Of a stretch of DNA of 64,000 bases, positions 1 through 9,805 are shown piece after piece (the stretch's first letter is position 1; the number at the start of each line of letters is the position of its first letter). The stretch is from contig NZ_CANNES010000005.1 in assembly GCF_947503705.1 (NCBI RefSeq), positions 241,270-305,269 of the forward strand, in the 5' to 3' direction. The translations under genes and the position numbers were made by a program. The notes under the pieces were generated by a model. The model saw only the letters and a list, made by a program, of their open reading frames with translations, was not told the origin of the DNA and did not search any database. This stretch comes from an uncultured Tateyamaria sp. (GTDB taxonomy: Bacteria; Pseudomonadota; Alphaproteobacteria; Rhodobacterales; Rhodobacteraceae).

Positions 1-1082
1 CCGGCGGCGGACGCGCCAAAGCTTTCGCCCGGCATCACCGCGATATGCTCCGCATCCAGAAGTGCGTTGGCAAAGTCGTCGCCGCTGAGCCCGGTGGCGC
101 GGATATCCAGCATCAAATACATCGCCCCTTGTGCAGGAATCAGGCCGACAGTGTTTTGCCCTTCGAGCACCTTTTGGGCAATTGAACGGCGGCGGCGAAA
201 AGGCGCGCCCACCTCTTCTTCGAATGCCGGTCCCTGTTCCAGCGCAAAGACGCTTGCATCCTGGACAAAGCCTGGCACCCCATAGGTCGTGTGCGTGGCA
301 AAGGTGATCATATGCTCGATCGCGTCCTCGGGCCCGATCACCCAACCGCAACGCGAGCCCGTCATCGCGTGACTTTTCGACATCGACCCGATCACCAGCG
401 TCCGCTCGGCCATGCCGGACAGGCTGCGCGGGCTGATATGTGCTCCTTCCCAAATCTGACTGTCGTAGACTTCATCCGAGATTAGCCAGAGATCGTGTGC
501 CTTGCAGACATCTGCGATCCCTTGCAGCGTCGCTTGCGAATAGACAGTGCCGGTCGGGTTGTTGGGCGAATTGATTAGCAGGCTGCGCGCCCCAGCGGCA
601 GCCGCCTCAATATCGCGGGCGCGGGGCTGAAAGGCGTCTTCGGCGCGTGTCTGAACGGCCCTGGGGATGGCGCCTACACCACGCAATGTGCCGGGATAGG
701 TGGCGTAATACGGGTCGAGATAAAGTGCCGTATCGCCCGGATCGCAGGCCGCGGAGTGCGCTGCAAAAAGGGCCGATTGCCCGCCCGGTGTGATCAACAC
801 GTTGTCGCGCGTCGTGCGCACGCCGGTGCGTTCCATTGTCCGCCGTGCAACGGTGTCACGCAGCGCGTCCGTGCCCGGCACCATCGCATAACCGGTGTGC
901 CCGCCTATGGCACTTTTGTGCATTGCCTGCAAAATCGGGGCCGCCGTGCGGATGTCATGCTCGCCGATGGTCAGTTCGGTCACGGGCGTGCCTTGAGCGA
1001 TCATCTTGCGGGCGCGTAGGAACACATCCCATCCGTCCGAGCCGCCCCCGGTCAGGGTCGTGATCCGCTTTGAAAGTGCCAT
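1..1082 (-). CDS. PLP-dependent aminotransferase, class I/II (3' end outside window)
   Basis: This is a fold-type I PLP aminotransferase that would move an amino group between an amino acid and a 2-oxo acid in the cytoplasm. About 360 residues are present and the C-terminus lies beyond base 1. It starts MALSKRITTLTGGGSDGW at an ATG. The motif SMSKSHAMTGSRCGW carries the Schiff-base lysine (Lys236), and INSPNNPTGT and ISDEVYD are the usual cofactor-pocket motifs. The substrate cannot be told from sequence; aspartate or aromatic transaminase-like is typical of the family. No operon partner is visible, since the next gene upstream is 140 bp away. Confidence 0.88.
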   Translation of the reverse strand, partial: MALSKRITTLTGGGSDGWDVFLRARKMIAQGTPVTELTIGEHDIRTAAPILQAMHKSAIGGHTGYAMVPGTDALRDTVARRTMERTGVRTTRDNVLITPGGQSALFAAHSAACDPGDTALYLDPYYATYPGTLRGVGAIPRAVQTRAEDAFQPRARDIEAAAAGARSLLINSPNNPTGTVYSQATLQGIADVCKAHDLWLISDEVYDSQIWEGAHISPRSLSGMAERTLVIGSMSKSHAMTGSRCGWVIGPEDAIEHMITFATHTTYGVPGFVQDASVFALEQGPAFEEEVGAPFRRRRSIAQKVLEGQNTVGLIPAQGAMYLMLDIRATGLSGDDFANALLDAEHIAVMPGESFGASAA

Positions 1083-1221
1083 GGTGCATCCGCCCCCGTT
1101 GAACTTGGGTCAAGGGGTCAGAGGGCCGTTGATTTGTCAATATGCGGCGTTGTTTGGCTCTGTCCCTCGGGCCATGCCGCCCTTCCCCAAGAATTTCAGG
1201 AACAGAGTAGGTTGGGGGGCG

Positions 1222-1566
1222 TTAGCGCCGCGGCAGTGTTGCCTGCACCTTCTTGGTCAGGCTGGCGCGGATCAGGTCGTAAGAGCTTTGGATACGTTCG
1301 GTCATTTCCTGGGGGCCTTTTCCTTCAAAGGGCACCCGCACCCAAGAGCGATGGAAATACTTGGCCTTTCGAGCGGCCCCAATCTCGATCAGGAATTGGG
1401 CTGTGTCCACATCGGCGCATTTCACCGACACACCATCGCCCGCCATCCCGATGCAGGCAAACATTTTGCCCCCCACTTTCCACGCGTCCAGCCCCCCATC
1501 GTGATGGCTGGCGAAATGGGCCCCGGGCAGGGCTGAGCAAATCTGGTCGACCTCGTCGCGTGTCAT
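1222..1566 (-). CDS. MmcQ/YjbR family protein
   Basis: A 114-residue cytoplasmic protein of the MmcQ/YjbR (CyaY-like fold) family, whose members are small proteins of uncertain role, some of them reported as DNA-binding. It starts MTRDEVDQICSALPGAHFA. The motifs HHDGGLDAWKVGGKMFACIG and YFHRSWVRVPFEG are characteristic, as is a C-terminal helix SYDLIRASLTKK. An upstream in-frame start would add 16 residues, but the family normally begins near MTRDE. It stands alone between an aminotransferase and cysS. The family call is good; the function is unknown. Confidence 0.8.
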   Translation of the reverse strand: MTRDEVDQICSALPGAHFASHHDGGLDAWKVGGKMFACIGMAGDGVSVKCADVDTAQFLIEIGAARKAKYFHRSWVRVPFEGKGPQEMTERIQSSYDLIRASLTKKVQATLPRR

Positions 1567-1764
1567 GGGGAAAACCTTGCGACAATGCCCTTTGGGAAAC
1601 AAGCCTTGACCCACCCGGGCACGCCACGCTAGGCATGTGCTATGACCCGGACTACTTGCATCATTTGCTGCATTATCTGCTGATTTCGTCAGCGGGCCGG
1701 TTCTTTGTTTTCATGACAGTTCAGAATTGCTAGGCCCGCGCCAACCCCTCGCGCGAGCACATTC

Positions 1765-3165
1765 ATGACCATCACCCTCTACAACAGCCTTCACCGCCGC
1801 AAAGAAACCTTTGTGCCGATCGATCCTTCAAACGTGCGGATGTACCTGTGTGGGCCAACTGTTTACGACCGGGCGCATCTGGGAAATGCGCGGCCGGTGC
1901 TGGTCTTTGACGTCTTGTACCGCTTGCTGCGGCACAAATATGGCGCTGATCATGTGACCTATGTGCGCAATTTTACCGACGTGGATGACAAGATCAACGC
2001 AACCGCCTTGGCGCGCCAACAGGCCGGTGCCCCTGGCACGCTCGAAGAGTTGGTGGCCGAGCGGACGAATGAGACAATCTCCTGGTACCATGCTGACATG
2101 GATGCGCTTGGCGCGCTGCGCCCGGATCACGAGCCGCGCGCGACCGAGTACATCGCGCAGATGGTGTCGATGATTTCCGGTTTGATCGCTGACGGATATG
2201 CCTATGAAAACGAGGGCCACGTGCTGTTTCGGGTGCGCAAATATGCGGACTATGGCGCTTTGTCTGGCCGCTCTGTCGATGACATGATCGCGGGTGCCCG
2301 CGTCGAGGTTGCGCCCTACAAAGAAGACCCGATGGACTTTGTGCTGTGGAAACCGTCTTCGGAAGAACTGCCCGGCTGGGACAGTCCTTGGGGGCGTGGC
2401 CGCCCGGGTTGGCACATTGAATGCTCCGCCATGGCTTATGAGCTGTTGGGGGATCGCTTTGACATTCACGGGGGTGGCAACGACTTGCAATTTCCCCACC
2501 ACGAGAACGAGATCGCACAATCGAAATGTGCGGGTCACGGTTTTGCCAATCTGTGGATGCACAACGAGATGCTGCAGGTAGAAGGCAAGAAGATGTCCAA
2601 ATCTTTGGGTAACTTCTTTACCGTGCGGGACTTACTGGATCAGGGTGTGCCAGGCGAAGTGATCCGCTTTGTGATGCTGTCGACGCATTACCGCAAGCCG
2701 ATGGACTGGACGGAAAAGAAGCGGACTGATGCGCAGAAAACTTTGGAGGGGTTCAAGTCTTTAGTGCATGGAGTTGACGCCACTACAGTATCAGATGAGT
2801 TTCTTGGCGCGTTGTCCGACGACTTGAATACTTCTTTGGCAATCACCCATCTTCGAACTCTTGCCAAAAAGAAGGATACGGGAAGACTACGCGCATCGCT
2901 TGAGTTTCTGGGTTTTGATTTGGAAACCATCGGTGCGTGTTATGCGGAGACAGACGAGCCAACTGCGCAATTGGGTGAAGACCTTGTTGCAAAGATTGTT
3001 CTGGCGCGTCACGTGGCGAAGCAAGCTAAGGATTGGTCAACGGCTGACCAAATCCGTGCAGCACTTGATGCAGCTGGCGTTATTGTTCACGACCGAAAAG
3101 AAAAACCGTCGACTTGGGAAATCTCGTCGGACTTTGACCCTTCGAAGCTGGAGGGTCTGCTGTGA
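1765..3165 (+). CDS. cysS: Cysteinyl-tRNA synthetase
   Basis: Charges tRNA-Cys with cysteine using ATP. At 466 residues it has normal class I length. Visible motifs are the zinc/active-site start [17 protein letters not shown] (HLGN variant of HIGH), [17 protein letters not shown] and the KMSKSLGNF loop. The C-terminal DALR/anticodon part (about residues 330-466) is encoded by DNA near 45-50% GC by hand count, below the roughly 60% of the rest. It heads an operon: its stop overlaps the GTG start of cimA by 4 bp. No T-box or other leader was recognised in the 200 bp upstream. Confidence 0.98.
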   Translation: MTITLYNSLHRRKETFVPIDPSNVRMYLCGPTVYDRAHLGNARPVLVFDVLYRLLRHKYGADHVTYVRNFTDVDDKINATALARQQAGAPGTLEELVAERTNETISWYHADMDALGALRPDHEPRATEYIAQMVSMISGLIADGYAYENEGHVLFRVRKYADYGALSGRSVDDMIAGARVEVAPYKEDPMDFVLWKPSSEELPGWDSPWGRGRPGWHIECSAMAYELLGDRFDIHGGGNDLQFPHHENEIAQSKCAGHGFANLWMHNEMLQVEGKKMSKSLGNFFTVRDLLDQGVPGEVIRFVMLSTHYRKPMDWTEKKRTDAQKTLEGFKSLVHGVDATTVSDEFLGALSDDLNTSLAITHLRTLAKKKDTGRLRASLEFLGFDLETIGACYAETDEPTAQLGEDLVAKIVLARHVAKQAKDWSTADQIRAALDAAGVIVHDRKEKPSTWEISSDFDPSKLEGLL

Positions 3166-4787
3166 CTCGCGAACGCCTCTTCCTCTTCGACACCACCCTG
3201 CGCGACGGGCAGCAAACGCAGGGCGTCCAATTCTCGGCCAATGAAAAGCACCAGATTGCCGAGGCGCTCGACGCCCTCGGCATCGACTATATCGAAGGTG
3301 GCTGGCCCGGGGCAAACCCGACCGACAGCGCTTTTTTCGAAGGGCCCCCAAAGACGCGCGCGACGTTTACCGCATTCGGTATGACGAAACGGGCCGGGAT
3401 CAGCGCTGAAAATGATGACGTGTTGGCCGCCGTGCTGAATGCCAATACGCCCGCTGTCTGTCTGGTGGGTAAGACACATGATTTTCACGTCAAAACGGCT
3501 CTCGGCATCACGCTTGATGAAAACACAGCCAACATTGCGCAAAGCTTTGCCCAGCTCAAAGCCAACGGGCGCGAGGCAATCTTTGATGCCGAACACTTCT
3601 TTGATGGCTACGCCTCCAATCCCGACTATGCCCTGCAGGCTGTTCACGCCGCCTATGATGCGGGCGTGCGGTGGATCGCGCTTTGCGACACCAATGGCGG
3701 CACACTTCCCGCAGACATTCACCGGATCACATCGGCGGTGATCGCCTCGGGCATTCCAGGCGATCATCTGGCGATTCATACCCATAACGACACAGAGAAC
3801 GCGGTTGCAGGTTCATTGGCGGCTGTGGACGCGGGCGCGCGGCAAATTCAGGGTACGCTGAACGGGTTGGGGGAGCGTTGTGGCAATGCCAATCTGACGG
3901 CGTTAATTCCTACTCTGTTGCTCAAGGAACCCTATGCCAGCCGCTTTGAAACAGGGGTCACGCCTGACGCTCTCAAAGGCCTCACGCGGATCAGCCGGAT
4001 GCTGGACGACATCCTGAACCGCGTGCCGCAAAAACAAGCGGCCTTTGTGGGGGCTTCGGCCTTTGCGCACAAGGCGGGGCTGCATGCCAGCGCCATCCTC
4101 AAAGACCCCAGCACTTATGAACACATCCGCCCCGAAGATGTGGGCAATGCACGCGTTATCCCAATGTCGAACCAGGCGGGGCAATCTAACCTACGCCGCC
4201 GTCTGGCGGATATGGGGCTGGATGTGGCCCCCAAGGACCCGGCATTGGCCCGCATTCTGGACGCCATCAAACTGCGCGAAACCGACGGCTATAGCTATGA
4301 CACCGCGCAGGCGTCTTTTGAGCTGCTGGCGCGCGAGGAACTAGGACTGTTGCCTGATTTTTTCGAGGTGAAACGCTACCGTGTGACCGTGGAGCGTCGC
4401 AAAAACAAACGGGACCGCATGGTGTCGCTGTCCGAGGCGGTTGTGGTGGTCAAGGTCAATGGTAAAAAGATGCATTCGGTGTCTGAGTCCATGGACGAAA
4501 CCGGCACGGATCGGGGCCCCGTGAACGCATTGGCCAAGGCGTTGGCCAAAGATCTCGGCCCGTATCAAAAGCTGGTTGAGGACATACGGTTGGTCGACTT
4601 CAAGGTGCGTATCACCCAAGGCGGCACGGAGGCGGTTACCCGCGTCATCATTGACAGTGAAGACAGCCAAGGGCGACGGTGGTCGACCGTTGGCGTTTCG
4701 GCCAACATAGTCGACGCGTCATTTGAGGCGCTGCTGGATGCGATCCGCTGGAAACTGGTGCGTGACCATGCCGGGACGGCGCCATGA
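3162..4787 (+). CDS. cimA: (R)-citramalate synthase
   Basis: Condenses pyruvate with acetyl-CoA to (R)-citramalate, the first step of the threonine-independent isoleucine route. The 541 residues show the HMGL-like TIM barrel with [15 protein letters not shown] at the N-terminus, the metal-binding HTHND motif near residue 207, [12 protein letters not shown], and a C-terminal LeuA-type regulatory domain after about residue 390. Length and the C-terminal half fit CimA better than homocitrate synthase, though 2-isopropylmalate synthase-like relatives exist. It starts at a GTG that overlaps the cysS stop and overlaps the next methyltransferase by 4 bp, so it is probably translationally coupled. 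Confidence 0.92.
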   Translation: MTRERLFLFDTTLRDGQQTQGVQFSANEKHQIAEALDALGIDYIEGGWPGANPTDSAFFEGPPKTRATFTAFGMTKRAGISAENDDVLAAVLNANTPAVCLVGKTHDFHVKTALGITLDENTANIAQSFAQLKANGREAIFDAEHFFDGYASNPDYALQAVHAAYDAGVRWIALCDTNGGTLPADIHRITSAVIASGIPGDHLAIHTHNDTENAVAGSLAAVDAGARQIQGTLNGLGERCGNANLTALIPTLLLKEPYASRFETGVTPDALKGLTRISRMLDDILNRVPQKQAAFVGASAFAHKAGLHASAILKDPSTYEHIRPEDVGNARVIPMSNQAGQSNLRRRLADMGLDVAPKDPALARILDAIKLRETDGYSYDTAQASFELLAREELGLLPDFFEVKRYRVTVERRKNKRDRMVSLSEAVVVVKVNGKKMHSVSESMDETGTDRGPVNALAKALAKDLGPYQKLVEDIRLVDFKVRITQGGTEAVTRVIIDSEDSQGRRWSTVGVSANIVDASFEALLDAIRWKLVRDHAGTAP

Positions 4788-5512
4788 CGCCTGAGGAACA
4801 GGCGGCCTTTTTCACCGTCCACAGCGATTTGCCGCGCGAGGGGCCGGGCCTGCCCGATGACGTGTATTGGGCGGTGGAACATTTGGGGCTCAGCGGCACC
4901 TTACGTGTGCTGGATGCCGGCTGTGGACCGGGTGCTGATCTTGAGGTCTTGGCGCGCGCCCTGCCTGAGGCGCGGATCGAAGGCATAGACAAGGTGCCAC
5001 ATTTTGTCCAGGCCGCCCAGACCCGTGTTGCCGCGTATGCTCCCCGCGTAACGGCCGAACTGCGTGATATGGCCGAACTGGACGGCACCTACGATCTGAT
5101 CTGGTGCGCAGGTGCGCTGTACTTTCTTGGGGTAACTGCTGGCTTGAAAAGGTGGCGCGATGCGCTCAATCGCGGCGGTATGGTCGCCTTTTCCGAACCT
5201 GTTTTGGTCACCACTCCGGCCAGTGCCGAAGCGACCGCCTTCTGGGAGGAATATCCACAGATCACGGACCTGGAAGGCATCAAGGCACAGGTCGCGGATG
5301 CGGGCTATGAAGTGCAGGCGCATCGCATGATTGTGGGCGCGCCCTGGCGCGCTTATTTCGATCCCATGCAGGCCCGTATGGATATGCTGCGCAAGCTAGA
5401 CCCGGATGCGGCCTTGGCCGTGGCGCTCGAAGAAAACCAACTGGAGATTGACCGCTGGGCAGCCGTGCCGGAACAGATCGCCTATGCTTTGTTGATCGTG
5501 ACCCCGCGATGA
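4784..5512 (+). CDS. Class I SAM-dependent methyltransferase
   Basis: A 242-residue Rossmann-fold methyltransferase. Motif I is VLDAGCGPGADLEVLA (residues about 44-59), followed by the acidic ribose-binding region EGIDKVPHFVQAA and the post-motif DLIWCAGALYFLGV. The N-terminal [20 protein letters not shown] resembles trans-aconitate methyltransferase-like and other small-molecule methyltransferases; the substrate cannot be assigned. Its ATG overlaps the cimA stop and its own stop overlaps the next gene start, each by 4 bp, which puts it in the cysS operon. Confidence 0.85.
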   Translation: MTPEEQAAFFTVHSDLPREGPGLPDDVYWAVEHLGLSGTLRVLDAGCGPGADLEVLARALPEARIEGIDKVPHFVQAAQTRVAAYAPRVTAELRDMAELDGTYDLIWCAGALYFLGVTAGLKRWRDALNRGGMVAFSEPVLVTTPASAEATAFWEEYPQITDLEGIKAQVADAGYEVQAHRMIVGAPWRAYFDPMQARMDMLRKLDPDAALAVALEENQLEIDRWAAVPEQIAYALLIVTPR

Positions 5513-6267
5513 CCCTCGCCGATGATATCATCCCCTGCGCCCGCATTGTAGAACAGGGCGATCCCGATCGCTTTCGTACCGTGATGGCCGCCCCGGTGGC
5601 GGCGCGCGCATGTCTTTTTCCGCTTTACGCGTTCAATGTCGAAGTGGCCCGTGCCCCTTGGCTAACCCAAGAGCCGATGATCGCCGAGATGCGCCTGCAA
5701 TGGTGGCGCGATGTGTTGGAGGAAATCAGCACGATCCAACCGGTGCGCAAGCACGAAGTGACCACGCCCTTGGCCGCATTGCTAAGCCCCGCGCAGGCCG
5801 AACGACTGGACACAAGTGTGGCCGCGCGCCGGTGGGACATCTACAAGGATCCGTTCGACGATCAGGCCCATATGGATGCCTATCTTGATCAGACGGCGGG
5901 TCATCTGATGTGGACGGCGTGCGAGTTGTTGGGGGCAGAGCCTGAGGCGGAAGAGGGCGTGCGGCATGTTGCCTATGCTGCCGCCGTCGCGGCGTTTTTG
6001 CGCGCCGTGCCTGCCTTGGTCGAAGCCAAGCGCATCCCGTTGTTGGACGGAAGCCACCAGGGCCTGGCGGAACTGGCGCGGCGGGCCAAGGATCGGCTTA
6101 CGGCGCAAGCTGTTCCGTCGCGCGCAAAGCCTGCCTTATGGCCTGCGATTGGGGCTGGGAAAACCTTGGACCAGGTGATCCGCGATCCGGCTGCGGTGGG
6201 CGAGGGACGGCTTACGCCTGCGGTCCCGGCCTTTGGCCTGACTTGGGCGGCGCTGACCGGGCGTTAG
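5509..6267 (+). CDS. Squalene/phytoene synthase-family protein (NDUFAF6-like)
   Basis: A 252-residue all-helical protein of the isoprenyl synthase fold. The sequence LYAFNVEVARAPWLTQEPM aligns where true squalene/phytoene synthases have their first aspartate-rich motif, but the Asp pairs are missing; QWWRDVLEEI and LDQTAGHLMWTACELLG are retained. This pattern matches the NDUFAF6 branch, known in mitochondria as a complex I assembly factor. A catalytic prenyl-coupling role is therefore unlikely; complex I assembly is inference. It ends the cysS operon, and its stop codon overlaps the stop of the convergent MFS gene (TTAG). Confidence 0.8.
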   Translation: MTLADDIIPCARIVEQGDPDRFRTVMAAPVAARACLFPLYAFNVEVARAPWLTQEPMIAEMRLQWWRDVLEEISTIQPVRKHEVTTPLAALLSPAQAERLDTSVAARRWDIYKDPFDDQAHMDAYLDQTAGHLMWTACELLGAEPEAEEGVRHVAYAAAVAAFLRAVPALVEAKRIPLLDGSHQGLAELARRAKDRLTAQAVPSRAKPALWPAIGAGKTLDQVIRDPAAVGEGRLTPAVPAFGLTWAALTGR

Positions 6268-7487
6268 GCGGCGGCCGCCTTGGGACGCATCACCAGCCAG
6301 ATCAGTGATCCGCCTGCCAGCACCAGGAAGGGCACCATGGCGATGTTCACGGCCGCCCATCCCTCGACTGGATCACCACCGATACAGTTCATCAAACCGC
6401 CCGATGCAAGCGACGCCAAGGTCACGCCACCAAAGACGATCAGGTCGTTCATGCCCTGCATGCGACCCCGTTCCTGCGGCGTGTGGGCACCTGCCAGCAT
6501 CGTCGTCGCCCCAATAAAGCCAAAGTTCCAACCCACACCAAGCAGGAAGAGAGCGGCATAGAAGTTCACCAAATCAACGCCTTGCAAGGCGACAACCCCT
6601 GCCACAGCCAGAATGGCAAGGCCCAGCCCCATGATTTTTTCCGTGCCAAAACGCGCAATCAGGTGCCCGGTAAAGAAGGACGGTGTGAACATGGCCAGCA
6701 CATGCACGGTTACGACATTGGCGGCGTCCGGCTCCCCAAATCCGCAACCCACAACGGCGAGCGGCGTGGACGTCATAACCAGGTTCATCAGCGCATAGGA
6801 CACGGCAGCACAGATCACCGCCACGAGAATACGCGGGCTGGCCAACAGCTCGCGTCGGCTGCGCCCGGGGCCATCTGCGGCAGAAACGGGTGGCGGTTTC
6901 GGGATATCGAGCAGCAAGAACAATAGCATACCCAGCACATTGAAGCCGATCGCCCAGTAATAGATCGGGATGTAGCGGGCGACGGTGGCATCGGCGCTGT
7001 TGGCGGTGACATAGCCCACCACTTGTGGGCCGATGATGGCCGACAAAAGCCCGCCTGCCATAACATATGAAATCGCCTTGGGCCGGAAAGCCTCGGATGC
7101 TGTGTCGGCGGCTGCAAAGCGGTAAAACCCCTGCGCCGACATATAGATACCGGTCATGTAGCTGCCCACCAAGAACAGCCAGAAGCTGCTGATCGACAGG
7201 GCATAGACCCCGATGGCCGCCCCGATGAGCCCACCAATGGCGCCCAGGATGAACCCTGTTTTGCGCCCGAACCGCTGCATGACGTTTGATAGCCAGGGCG
7301 CCGTTGTCATCGACCCAAAGACAATTAGCGAGATCGGCAGCGTCGCCAAACAGGCGAAGGGCGTGATCATTTGCCCAGCAAGCCCTGCCACCACGAACAT
7401 CATCGTGATTTGTGAGCCGAGAAAGGCCTGTGCGGCCACCAGTACGGCCACATTGCGTTTGGCGCGGGTGTCATCAATTTGGGTCAT
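6264..7487 (-). CDS. MFS transporter
   Basis: A 407-residue inner-membrane major facilitator with about 12 hydrophobic segments. Between segments 2 and 3 it carries the MFS signature variant NVMQRFGRKTGFILGA, and a long loop (about PKPPPVSAADGPGRSRRELL) separates the two halves. The start is set at the ATG giving MTQIDDTRAKRN; a GTG two codons upstream is possible. The substrate cannot be inferred. It is monocistronic, convergent with the NDUFAF6-like gene and divergent from cobK. Confidence 0.88.
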   Translation of the reverse strand: MTQIDDTRAKRNVAVLVAAQAFLGSQITMMFVVAGLAGQMITPFACLATLPISLIVFGSMTTAPWLSNVMQRFGRKTGFILGAIGGLIGAAIGVYALSISSFWLFLVGSYMTGIYMSAQGFYRFAAADTASEAFRPKAISYVMAGGLLSAIIGPQVVGYVTANSADATVARYIPIYYWAIGFNVLGMLLFLLLDIPKPPPVSAADGPGRSRRELLASPRILVAVICAAVSYALMNLVMTSTPLAVVGCGFGEPDAANVVTVHVLAMFTPSFFTGHLIARFGTEKIMGLGLAILAVAGVVALQGVDLVNFYAALFLLGVGWNFGFIGATTMLAGAHTPQERGRMQGMNDLIVFGGVTLASLASGGLMNCIGGDPVEGWAAVNIAMVPFLVLAGGSLIWLVMRPKAAAA

Positions 7488-7589
7488 GTGCACTGACTAA
7501 ACCCGAACGCCTGCCAGCGGCAAGTGCCGTATTTCCCCTGTCTGCGCACAGATGGTTGCGCGGTTTGGATTGCAAGCTAGGGTGGCGCA

Positions 7590-8285
7590 ATGAACAAGGG
7601 ACAAATGATTGCCGTTCTGGGTGGTGCGCGTGAAACTTTACGCGCCGTGGAATGGCTGACCCGTGCGGGCGCAAACGGTGTGGTGATCTGGGGGACAGGC
7701 ACCGATCCCGTGCGCACGCCATTCCGAGATGCACCGATGGTAAGCTTGGCTGAAACCGATGCAATCCTGGACGCGAGCCACAGCTTTGACGAGGTCACCC
7801 GCGCCATCGCCGTCGCCCGTGCTCCGGGCGTGCCATATGCCCACGTTGGCCGCGCACCCTGGGTGCCAGGCCCTGGCGACCTTTGGACCGAAGTGCAGAC
7901 GCTGACCGAGGCCGTGGCGGCCTTGCCGTCGGGCGCGCGCGTCTTTGCCGCGACGGGGCGGGGCAGCCTGGACGTTCTGGCCGCCCATGATGGTCCAGTG
8001 TTCTTGCGCCAACTGACAAGGCACGACCTGCCAATGCCGTTGCCGAACGGGCAATTCATTTTTGGCAATGCGCCTTTTGCCGTGGCCGATGAGGTCGGCC
8101 TTTTAACAGACCTCAAAATCGACGTGGTTTTGGCGCGCAATATTGGTGGGGCAGGCAGTTTCCCAAAATTGGCGGCGGCCCGAGAATTGGGATTGCCAGC
8201 AGTCGTCTTGCGACCGCCCGCAAGACCGGATGGGCCGCATCTGGCGTCCTACGAAGATGTGCAACACTGGGTGCAAAGCCTGTGA
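7590..8285 (+). CDS. cobK: Precorrin-6A reductase (cobalt-precorrin-6A reductase)
   Basis: Reduces precorrin-6A to dihydro-precorrin-6 in corrin-ring biosynthesis with NADPH. The 231 residues start with the nucleotide-binding AVLGGARETLRAVEWL, carry GARVFAATGRGSLD in the middle, and end with the family pattern DVVLARNIGGAGSFPKLAA and ELGLPAVVLRPPARP. No other cob gene lies in the window, so it is separated from the rest of the pathway. Its stop overlaps the next gene's GTG start (GTGA). Confidence 0.9.
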   Translation: MNKGQMIAVLGGARETLRAVEWLTRAGANGVVIWGTGTDPVRTPFRDAPMVSLAETDAILDASHSFDEVTRAIAVARAPGVPYAHVGRAPWVPGPGDLWTEVQTLTEAVAALPSGARVFAATGRGSLDVLAAHDGPVFLRQLTRHDLPMPLPNGQFIFGNAPFAVADEVGLLTDLKIDVVLARNIGGAGSFPKLAAARELGLPAVVLRPPARPDGPHLASYEDVQHWVQSL

Positions 8286-8911
8286 CTGGGCGGATCATCG
8301 AAACGGATGCGGATGTGGCCGAAGGTGCGGCGTGGTTGGCGGACCATCATCCGGCTTTGGCGCATGCGCTCGATGCGGCAGGCCCATTGCCATTGCGCCG
8401 CCGCCCGGATGGCTTTGCCGCCCTGTTTAACGCGATTATCGGTCAGCAGGTCAGCACGGCTTCGGCCAACGCGATCTGGTTAAGGTTGGAAGCGAACGGA
8501 TTAACGTCGCCTGCACCTGTGATCGCCGCAGGCGAAGAGGGCTTGCGTGCTGCGGGTCTCAGTCGTCAGAAGATTGCCTATGCCTTGGCGCTGGCCAGGG
8601 CGGGGATTGACTATGAGGCGTTGCGCGTGGCGCCCGACACTGAGGTCATCACGACCTTGACGGCGGTGAAAGGCATTGGCCAGTGGACCGCCGAGATCTA
8701 TGCGATGTTCGCCTTGGGCCGGGCCGATGTCTTTGCCCCCGGCGATCTGGCGCTGCAAGAGGCGGCCAGGTTGATCTTTGATCTGCCCGAGCGTCCGCGC
8801 GAAAAGGCGCTGCGCGCGATGGCCGAGGACTGGAGCCCATGGCGGGCGGTTGCCGCGCGTCTCTTCTTCACCTACTACCGCGTGGCCAAGGGCAGGGAAG
8901 GGATCACATGA
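8282..8911 (+). CDS. DNA-3-methyladenine glycosylase (HhH-GPD, AlkA-like)
   Basis: A base-excision glycosylase of 209 residues predicted to remove alkylated purines from DNA. It shows the HhH-GPD fold: AIIGQQVSTASANAIWLRL, the helix-hairpin-helix VKGIGQWTAEIYAMFALGR and the catalytic-aspartate region DVFAPGDLALQEAA, followed by WSPWRAVAARLFFTYYR. It lacks the N-terminal domain of E. coli AlkA. A GTG start overlaps the cobK stop, and its stop overlaps the esterase ATG, so the three genes are translationally coupled although functionally unrelated. Confidence 0.9.
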   Translation: MTGRIIETDADVAEGAAWLADHHPALAHALDAAGPLPLRRRPDGFAALFNAIIGQQVSTASANAIWLRLEANGLTSPAPVIAAGEEGLRAAGLSRQKIAYALALARAGIDYEALRVAPDTEVITTLTAVKGIGQWTAEIYAMFALGRADVFAPGDLALQEAARLIFDLPERPREKALRAMAEDWSPWRAVAARLFFTYYRVAKGREGIT

Positions 8912-9573
8912 CACGGGTTTTGAATGCAGGGCGGGTCGAACCGCAATCAGGCGAGCTGCGCTCGATCGTGGTTTTTTTGCACGGGTACGGTGCCAATGGG
9001 GCTGACCTTTTAGGGCTGGCTGATCCCTTGGCCGAACATCTGCCCGATACGCTTTTCGTGGCGCCGGATGCGCCCGAGACGATCCCGGGCATGCCCACGG
9101 GTCATCAATGGTTCCCGATCCCCTGGATCGATGGGTCCAGCGAGGAAGAGGCCGAGCGCGGTTTGATCGCAGCGAGCGAAGATTTGAACGCCTTTCTCGA
9201 CGCGCTGATGGTGGACGAGGATGTGCTGCCGGAACAGGTAGTTCTGTTTGGGTTTTCCCAAGGTACAATGATGGCGCTGCATGTGGCCCCTCGCCGCGAA
9301 GATGCAGTGGCCGGGATCGTTGCGTTTTCGGGGCGCTTGTTGAACCCCGAAGTGTTGGCCGACGAGGTGGTCAGCCGACCCTCCGTGCTGCTGGTACACG
9401 GTGATGCGGACGATGTGGTGCCCCCGCAATCCATGCCCCAAGCGGCAGAGGCTCTGCAAGAGGCCGGGTGGAAGGATGTGTACGGCCATGTGATGAAAGG
9501 CACCGCTCACGGCATTGCTCCGGATGGTCTGAGCGTGGCCCTTGCCTTTATGCGCGACAAGCTCGGTCTATAG
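8908..9573 (+). CDS. Carboxylesterase/phospholipase (alpha/beta hydrolase)
   Basis: A 221-residue serine hydrolase of the phospholipase/carboxylesterase (YpfH/Est-like) family. The start is placed at the ATG overlapping the glycosylase stop, giving MTRVLNAGRVEPQSGEL. It has the oxyanion segment VVFLHGYGANGADL, the nucleophile elbow GFSQGTMM, the Asp in LVHGDADDVVPP and the His in GTAHGIAPDGL, so the triad is complete. Natural substrates are probably small esters or lysolipids; specificity is not determinable. Confidence 0.9.
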   Translation: MTRVLNAGRVEPQSGELRSIVVFLHGYGANGADLLGLADPLAEHLPDTLFVAPDAPETIPGMPTGHQWFPIPWIDGSSEEEAERGLIAASEDLNAFLDALMVDEDVLPEQVVLFGFSQGTMMALHVAPRREDAVAGIVAFSGRLLNPEVLADEVVSRPSVLLVHGDADDVVPPQSMPQAAEALQEAGWKDVYGHVMKGTAHGIAPDGLSVALAFMRDKLGL

Positions 9574-9805
9574 GGACGGCGGGGTGAAGGAGACCTCCGC
9601 CTTACCGTGATTTGCTGCCATTCTGAGCATCGCCGACAGCTTCATACCGTCACGCGGTTGTTACGAAGTCGGCATACCCCACCTGCGACATGTTGTGGTT
9701 CGATCGGCGCTTGCCAGATTGAAAACACGATATATAGTCTTGAATATATGACTGGGGCGGGCTCCCCGCTCTGGTGCCGAGAGACGGCAGGCAGGCGAGG
9801 ACGGT
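9574..9805. other. Intergenic region before the HNH gene
   Basis: 232 bases without a convincing gene. An AT-rich stretch near 9727-9752 has an inverted TATAT/ATATA pair and could hold the promoter of the HNH gene. Nothing else stands out. Confidence 0.4.

Noticed and set aside
1828..2562. 244-codon antisense ORF in cysS
   Set aside because: Shadow frame; the sense protein is a canonical synthetase.
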